A DNA stretch of 7,234 bases from an uncultured Propionibacteriaceae bacterium (GTDB lineage Bacteria > Actinomycetota > Actinomycetes > Propionibacteriales > Propionibacteriaceae). The position numbers and the translations under genes were made by a program. The stretch is from the NCBI GenBank assembly GCA_937988865.1, contig CALKHV010000133.1:1-7234 (forward strand), written 5' to 3'. The notes beneath the pieces were generated by a model that saw only the letters and a program-made list of their open reading frames with translations, searched no databases and had not been told where the DNA came from. Every line of letters begins with the position of its first letter. Position 1 is the stretch's first letter. This document shows positions 4,037 to 7,234 of this stretch, one piece after another.

Positions 4037-6070
4037 GTGGGCCTGTCAGAAGCACTCAAACGACTCATGGTCGGCAGGAAGCTCGCCAGCGAACAGCTGG
4101 GCGAGACGCTGCTGCCCAAGCGCATCGCGCTACCGGTGTTCGCCTCGGACGCCCTGAGCTCTGTCGCCTACGCCCCCGACGAGATTCTCTTGACGCTCTC
4201 GTTGGCCGGAATGGCAGGTTTCGCCTTCTCGTGGAAGATCGGCCTGGTCGTCGCGTTCGTGATGCTGGTGGTGGTCATGTCGTACCGGCAGACCGTCCAT
4301 GCGTACCCGTCGGGGGGCGGCGACTACGAAGTGGCGACCGTCAACATCGGCGCGAACGCGGGCCTCACCGTCGCCAGTGCGCTCCTCGTTGACTACGTGT
4401 TGACCGTGGCTGTGTCGGTGTCGTCGGGAGTTCAGAACGCCGAGGCGATGATCCCGTGGATCCAGGGACGCGAAGGCATCATCGCCGCCATCGTGATCTT
4501 CCTGCTGATGGCCATGAACCTGCGGGGCGTCCGGGAGTCAGGCACGTTCTTCGCGATCCCGACTTATGCGTTCATGATCGGCATCGTCGGCATGACCGTG
4601 TGGGGACTGATCCGGTACTTCGTGCTGGACCAGGACATCGCCTCCGAGACCGCCGACTACGTGGTCATGAGCAACTCGAACTACGCCGAGAACTTCACGG
4701 GCCTGCTCATGGTCGCGCTGTTGGCGCGGGCCTTCTCGTCCGGATGCGCGGCGTTGACGGGTGTCGAGGCGATCAGCAACGGCGTCCCCGCTTTCAAGAA
4801 GCCCAAGAGCAAGAATGCCGCGACGACGCTCGGCCTGTTGGGCGGTATCGCCGTGACGATGTTGCTGGGCATCATCACGCTCGCGAACATCGCCAAGGTC
4901 CACCTGATCGACGAGCACGGTGGCTCCTACTACGTCACGCCCGACGGGACGGAGATCCACGAAGGCGCCAAGACCGTGGTCGGCCAACTCGCCCGTGCGG
5001 TGTTCTACGACCAGTTCGCGCCGGCGTTCTACTTCATCATCACGGTGACGATGATCATCCTGTTCCTCGCCGCCAACACCGCCTTCAACGGATTCCCGGT
5101 GCTGGGATCGATCCTCGCCCGCGACGGGTACCTGCCCCAGCAGCTGCACTCGCGCGGCGACCGCCTCGCGTACTCGAACGGGATCGTGACCCTGGCTGCG
5201 GCCGCCATCGGCCTCGTGCTTGCCTTCAACGCCTCCGTCACGGCGTTGATCCAGATGTATGTGGTGGGCGTTTTCGTGTCGTTCACGGTGAGCCAGTTCG
5301 GCATGTTGCGGCACTGGACCCGACACCTGAAAGTCACGACCGACCCCGCGGAACGCACGCACATGCAGCGGTCGCGGCTGATCAACGCCATCGGCCTCAC
5401 GATGACCGGCATCGTGCTCGTCGTGGTTCTGATCAGCAAGCTGTTGCACGGCGCCTACCTGGCCATCATCGCGATGGTGATCATCTTCATCCTCATGAAG
5501 GCCATCCAGAAGCACTACCGCGCCGTCTCGCGCGAAACGGCCCTCACCGGATCGGCTGACAAGGCGCTGCCCAGTCGCGTCCGGGCAGTGGTGTTCGTCA
5601 ACCGCGTCAACAAGCCGACGATGCGGGCCCTGGTCTTCGCGAAGGCCACGCGTCCCAGTTCTCTGGACGCCGTGATGGTCGCGGTCGACGATGCCGAGAC
5701 CCGCGATCTGGAGGCGGCCTGGGAGCAGGAGGACCTGGACGTGCCGCTCAAGGTCATCGCGTCCCCGTACCGCGAGGTGACGGGGCCGTTCCTGTCGTAC
5801 GTCCGGCAGCTCAAGGGTGCGAATCCGCGCGACCTCGTGTGCGTCTACATCCCCGAATACGTCGTGGGCCACTGGTGGGAGCAGATCCTGCACAACCAGA
5901 CGGCACTCGTCATCCGGACGCGACTGCACTTCATGCCCGGCGTCATGGTCACCTCGGTGCCGTTCCAGCTGAAGTCGTCGGTCGAGGCCGACGACAAGTG
6001 GCAGCGTCAGGATCCGTTGGCCTGGCGTCTCGCCGGCACGGCCGAGGAGCAGGCCGAGCTTGAGCCCTGA
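4037..6070 (+). CDS. APC-superfamily permease, KUP/KimA-like probable potassium transporter
   Basis: A 677-residue inner-membrane permease with about 12 hydrophobic segments between residues 32 and 490, then a cytosolic domain of about 180 residues. Compared from memory with Bacillus subtilis KimA (YdaO), a K+/H+ symporter, it shares SDALSSVAY (37-45), LLVDYVLTVAVSVSSG (116-131), AFSSGCAALTGVEAISN (232-248), GVFVSFTVSQFGM (411-423), and ILHNQTALVIRTRL (617-630) in the C-terminal domain. Residues aligned with the K+-site residues of KimA are kept: D38, Y45, D119, Y120, T123, S127, T241, E244 and Y408. A loop at about 286-316 looks longer than in KimA. The GTG start lacks a ribosome site but lies just after a candidate -10. 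The gene diverges from two TrkA-type RCK genes and overlaps the methyltransferase gene by 11 bases. Automatic annotation would say only APC family permease (Rv2690c-like); an amino-acid substrate cannot be excluded, but the residue match favours K+. No ydaO-type riboswitch is recognised upstream. Confidence 0.9.
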   Translation: MGLSEALKRLMVGRKLASEQLGETLLPKRIALPVFASDALSSVAYAPDEILLTLSLAGMAGFAFSWKIGLVVAFVMLVVVMSYRQTVHAYPSGGGDYEVATVNIGANAGLTVASALLVDYVLTVAVSVSSGVQNAEAMIPWIQGREGIIAAIVIFLLMAMNLRGVRESGTFFAIPTYAFMIGIVGMTVWGLIRYFVLDQDIASETADYVVMSNSNYAENFTGLLMVALLARAFSSGCAALTGVEAISNGVPAFKKPKSKNAATTLGLLGGIAVTMLLGIITLANIAKVHLIDEHGGSYYVTPDGTEIHEGAKTVVGQLARAVFYDQFAPAFYFIITVTMIILFLAANTAFNGFPVLGSILARDGYLPQQLHSRGDRLAYSNGIVTLAAAAIGLVLAFNASVTALIQMYVVGVFVSFTVSQFGMLRHWTRHLKVTTDPAERTHMQRSRLINAIGLTMTGIVLVVVLISKLLHGAYLAIIAMVIIFILMKAIQKHYRAVSRETALTGSADKALPSRVRAVVFVNRVNKPTMRALVFAKATRPSSLDAVMVAVDDAETRDLEAAWEQEDLDVPLKVIASPYREVTGPFLSYVRQLKGANPRDLVCVYIPEYVVGHWWEQILHNQTALVIRTRLHFMPGVMVTSVPFQLKSSVEADDKWQRQDPLAWRLAGTAEEQAELEP

Positions 6071-7229
6071 GTTGGTCGGTCCCCTCGACATCGGGCCGGT
6101 CGCCCATGGTGGTCACTGCGTCGCCCGGTTTGACGGTCGCGTCATCTTCGTACGCCACGCCATCCCTGGCGAGAAGGTGATGGTCGCCATCACCGACGAC
6201 TCCAAGGCGGCCTTCTGGCGTGGAGACGCCGTCGAGATCATCGACGCGTCACCCGATCGCGTGGTGCCGCCCTGCCCCGTCGCGGGGCAGTGCGGTGGGT
6301 GCGATTTCCAGCACGTGTCACTACCCGGACAGCGGGCGTTGAAGGCCGCTGTGGTCCGTGAGCAGGTCGCCCACCTGGCCGGGATCGAGTGGTTGGGCGA
6401 GGTGGAGGACGTCGGTCCGGTTGACGGGCTCGGGTGGCGGACGCGGATGCGCTACCTCGGCGTCGAGGTCGACGGGGTCGACTGGCTGGGCATGAGGGCG
6501 CACCGCTCACACGACGTGGTGCCGATCCCGTTGTCGGGGTGCCCGATCGCTGCGCCCGGGGTGGACCTCGAGGAACTCGCCCTTCTCGCCGCCGATTCCG
6601 GACGCGAAGTCGGCTGCGTCGTGCCGTCCACCGGACGACCGCGGCTCCTCGTGGACGGCCGGACGATCGAGGGGTCGCCCACCGTCACCGAACAGGCGGC
6701 CGGCCGCCGTTTCCGCGTCCCCGCAGGGGGTTTCTGGCAGGTGCACCCGCGTGCCGCCGACGTCCTCGTGGACGCCGTCGTCAGCGGGTTGGCGCCTCGG
6801 GCGGGGGAGACCGCCCTCGACCTCTACTGCGGCGTTGGCCTCTTCGCAGGAGCGCTCGCGGACGAGGGGGCGAAGGTGACCGGCGTTGAACTCGACCGGC
6901 GCGCCACCCGCGAGGCGGCGAAGAACGTGCCCGGGGCGCGATTCATCGCAGCGAGGCTGGAGAAGGCGTTGGACCGACTCCCTCGGCGGACCGACCTCGT
7001 CGTGCTCGATCCGCCCAGGACGGGGGCTGGTGCGGGCGTGATCGGGCACATTGTTGGCCTGCGTCCGAGGGCGATCGCGCATGTGGCGTGCGACCCGGCC
7101 GCACTGGGACGCGATCTTGCGACCTACGCCCGGCAGGGCTGGCGACTGGAGTCCCTGCGGGCCTTCGATCTCTTCCCGATGACGCACCACGTCGAGTGCG
7201 TGGCGATCCTGCTGCCGGCGTCCACCTGA
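6060..7229 (+). CDS. Class I SAM-dependent RNA methyltransferase, TrmA/RlmC/RlmD (RNA m5U) family with Fe-S cluster motif
   Basis: Probable cytoplasmic enzyme that transfers a methyl group from S-adenosylmethionine to C5 of a uridine in tRNA or 23S rRNA. The 389-residue protein has an N-terminal TRAM-like RNA-binding segment (about 5-65, with VAHGGHCVARFDGRVIFVRH). Cysteines C72, C78, C81 (CX5CX2C) and C161 match the four ligands of the [4Fe-4S] cluster of RlmD. The catalytic domain follows: FWQVHP (225-230), SAM motif LDLYCGVGLF (253-262), acidic E277/D279 for ribose, VVLDPPRTG (314-322), nucleophile C344 in VACDPAALGRDL, and the general base E379 in HHVECV. All catalytic residues are present. 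The TTG start at 6060 overlaps the permease end by 11 bases and has GAGGAG (6044-6049) ten bases upstream; an in-frame TTG at 6072 is a possible alternative. Whether the target is tRNA U54 or an rRNA site cannot be decided from sequence. Five bases follow the stop before the window ends. Confidence 0.93.
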   Translation: MSPELVGPLDIGPVAHGGHCVARFDGRVIFVRHAIPGEKVMVAITDDSKAAFWRGDAVEIIDASPDRVVPPCPVAGQCGGCDFQHVSLPGQRALKAAVVREQVAHLAGIEWLGEVEDVGPVDGLGWRTRMRYLGVEVDGVDWLGMRAHRSHDVVPIPLSGCPIAAPGVDLEELALLAADSGREVGCVVPSTGRPRLLVDGRTIEGSPTVTEQAAGRRFRVPAGGFWQVHPRAADVLVDAVVSGLAPRAGETALDLYCGVGLFAGALADEGAKVTGVELDRRATREAAKNVPGARFIAARLEKALDRLPRRTDLVVLDPPRTGAGAGVIGHIVGLRPRAIAHVACDPAALGRDLATYARQGWRLESLRAFDLFPMTHHVECVAILLPAST

Positions 7230-7234
7230 GGGGG

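Noticed and set aside
4456..5559. 367-codon plus-strand frame inside the permease gene
   Set aside because: Composition is almost wholly Arg/His/Asp/Gly/Pro, and the other frame encodes a well-conserved membrane protein over the same bases.
4538..6091. 517-codon open frame antisense to the permease gene
   Set aside because: Its product is dominated by Arg, His, Asp and Gly with no recognisable domain. It mirrors the codon bias of the clearly real plus-strand permease, which is typical of GC-rich shadow frames.
1..7234. Mobile element, phage, CRISPR or defence island
   Set aside because: No transposase, integrase, terminal repeats or repeat-spacer pattern was seen, and the genes are conserved chromosomal actinobacterial families with uniform composition.

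Overview
The window is very GC-rich, densely coded DNA using GTG and TTG as well as ATG starts. Its gene families (DUF4235, DUF3093, dUTPase with a His in motif V, DUF3710, an OB-fold protein, a CeoB/CeoC-like TrkA pair, a long APC permease and a TrmA-type RNA methyltransferase) are typical of a chromosomal actinobacterium. From memory, the order resembles the Rv2698-Rv2689c neighbourhood of Mycobacterium tuberculosis with genes missing or rearranged. Genus cannot be read from this window; a non-mycobacterial actinobacterium is likely because the dUTPase lacks the short mycobacterial loop insertion.

Layout: a small two-helix membrane protein (DUF4235) is encoded on the minus strand at 51-332 and diverges from a plus-strand unit. 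That unit holds a DUF3093 membrane protein (420-872), dut (869-1321, ATGA overlap), a DUF3710 protein (1391-2146) with its own candidate promoter and leader, and an OB-fold protein (2151-2537). A perfect 6-bp inverted repeat at 2543-2562 separates this unit from the convergent minus-strand pair ceoB-ceoC (3919 to 2557). A 117-bp divergent intergenic region (3920-4036) then leads to a 677-residue KUP/KimA-like APC permease (4037-6070), whose 3' end overlaps an RNA m5U methyltransferase gene (6060-7229) by 11 bases. No stretch over 300 bases lacks a gene. I see no tRNA, rRNA, CRISPR array, insertion sequence or phage gene.

Biology: the left half combines nucleotide-pool sanitation (dUTP removal) with three conserved actinobacterial proteins of unknown role. 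The right half looks like a potassium-homeostasis module: two RCK (TrkA) sensor/gating proteins divergent from a permease that retains, at matching positions, the residues I recall as K+-binding in Bacillus subtilis KimA. No TrkH/KtrB-type channel subunit is present here. The most interesting hypothesis is that the CeoBC proteins and this permease work together. Otherwise the region is ordinary conserved chromosome, with several candidate promoters of the TANNNT -10 type, two placed so that transcription would begin at or next to the start codon (leaderless mRNA).
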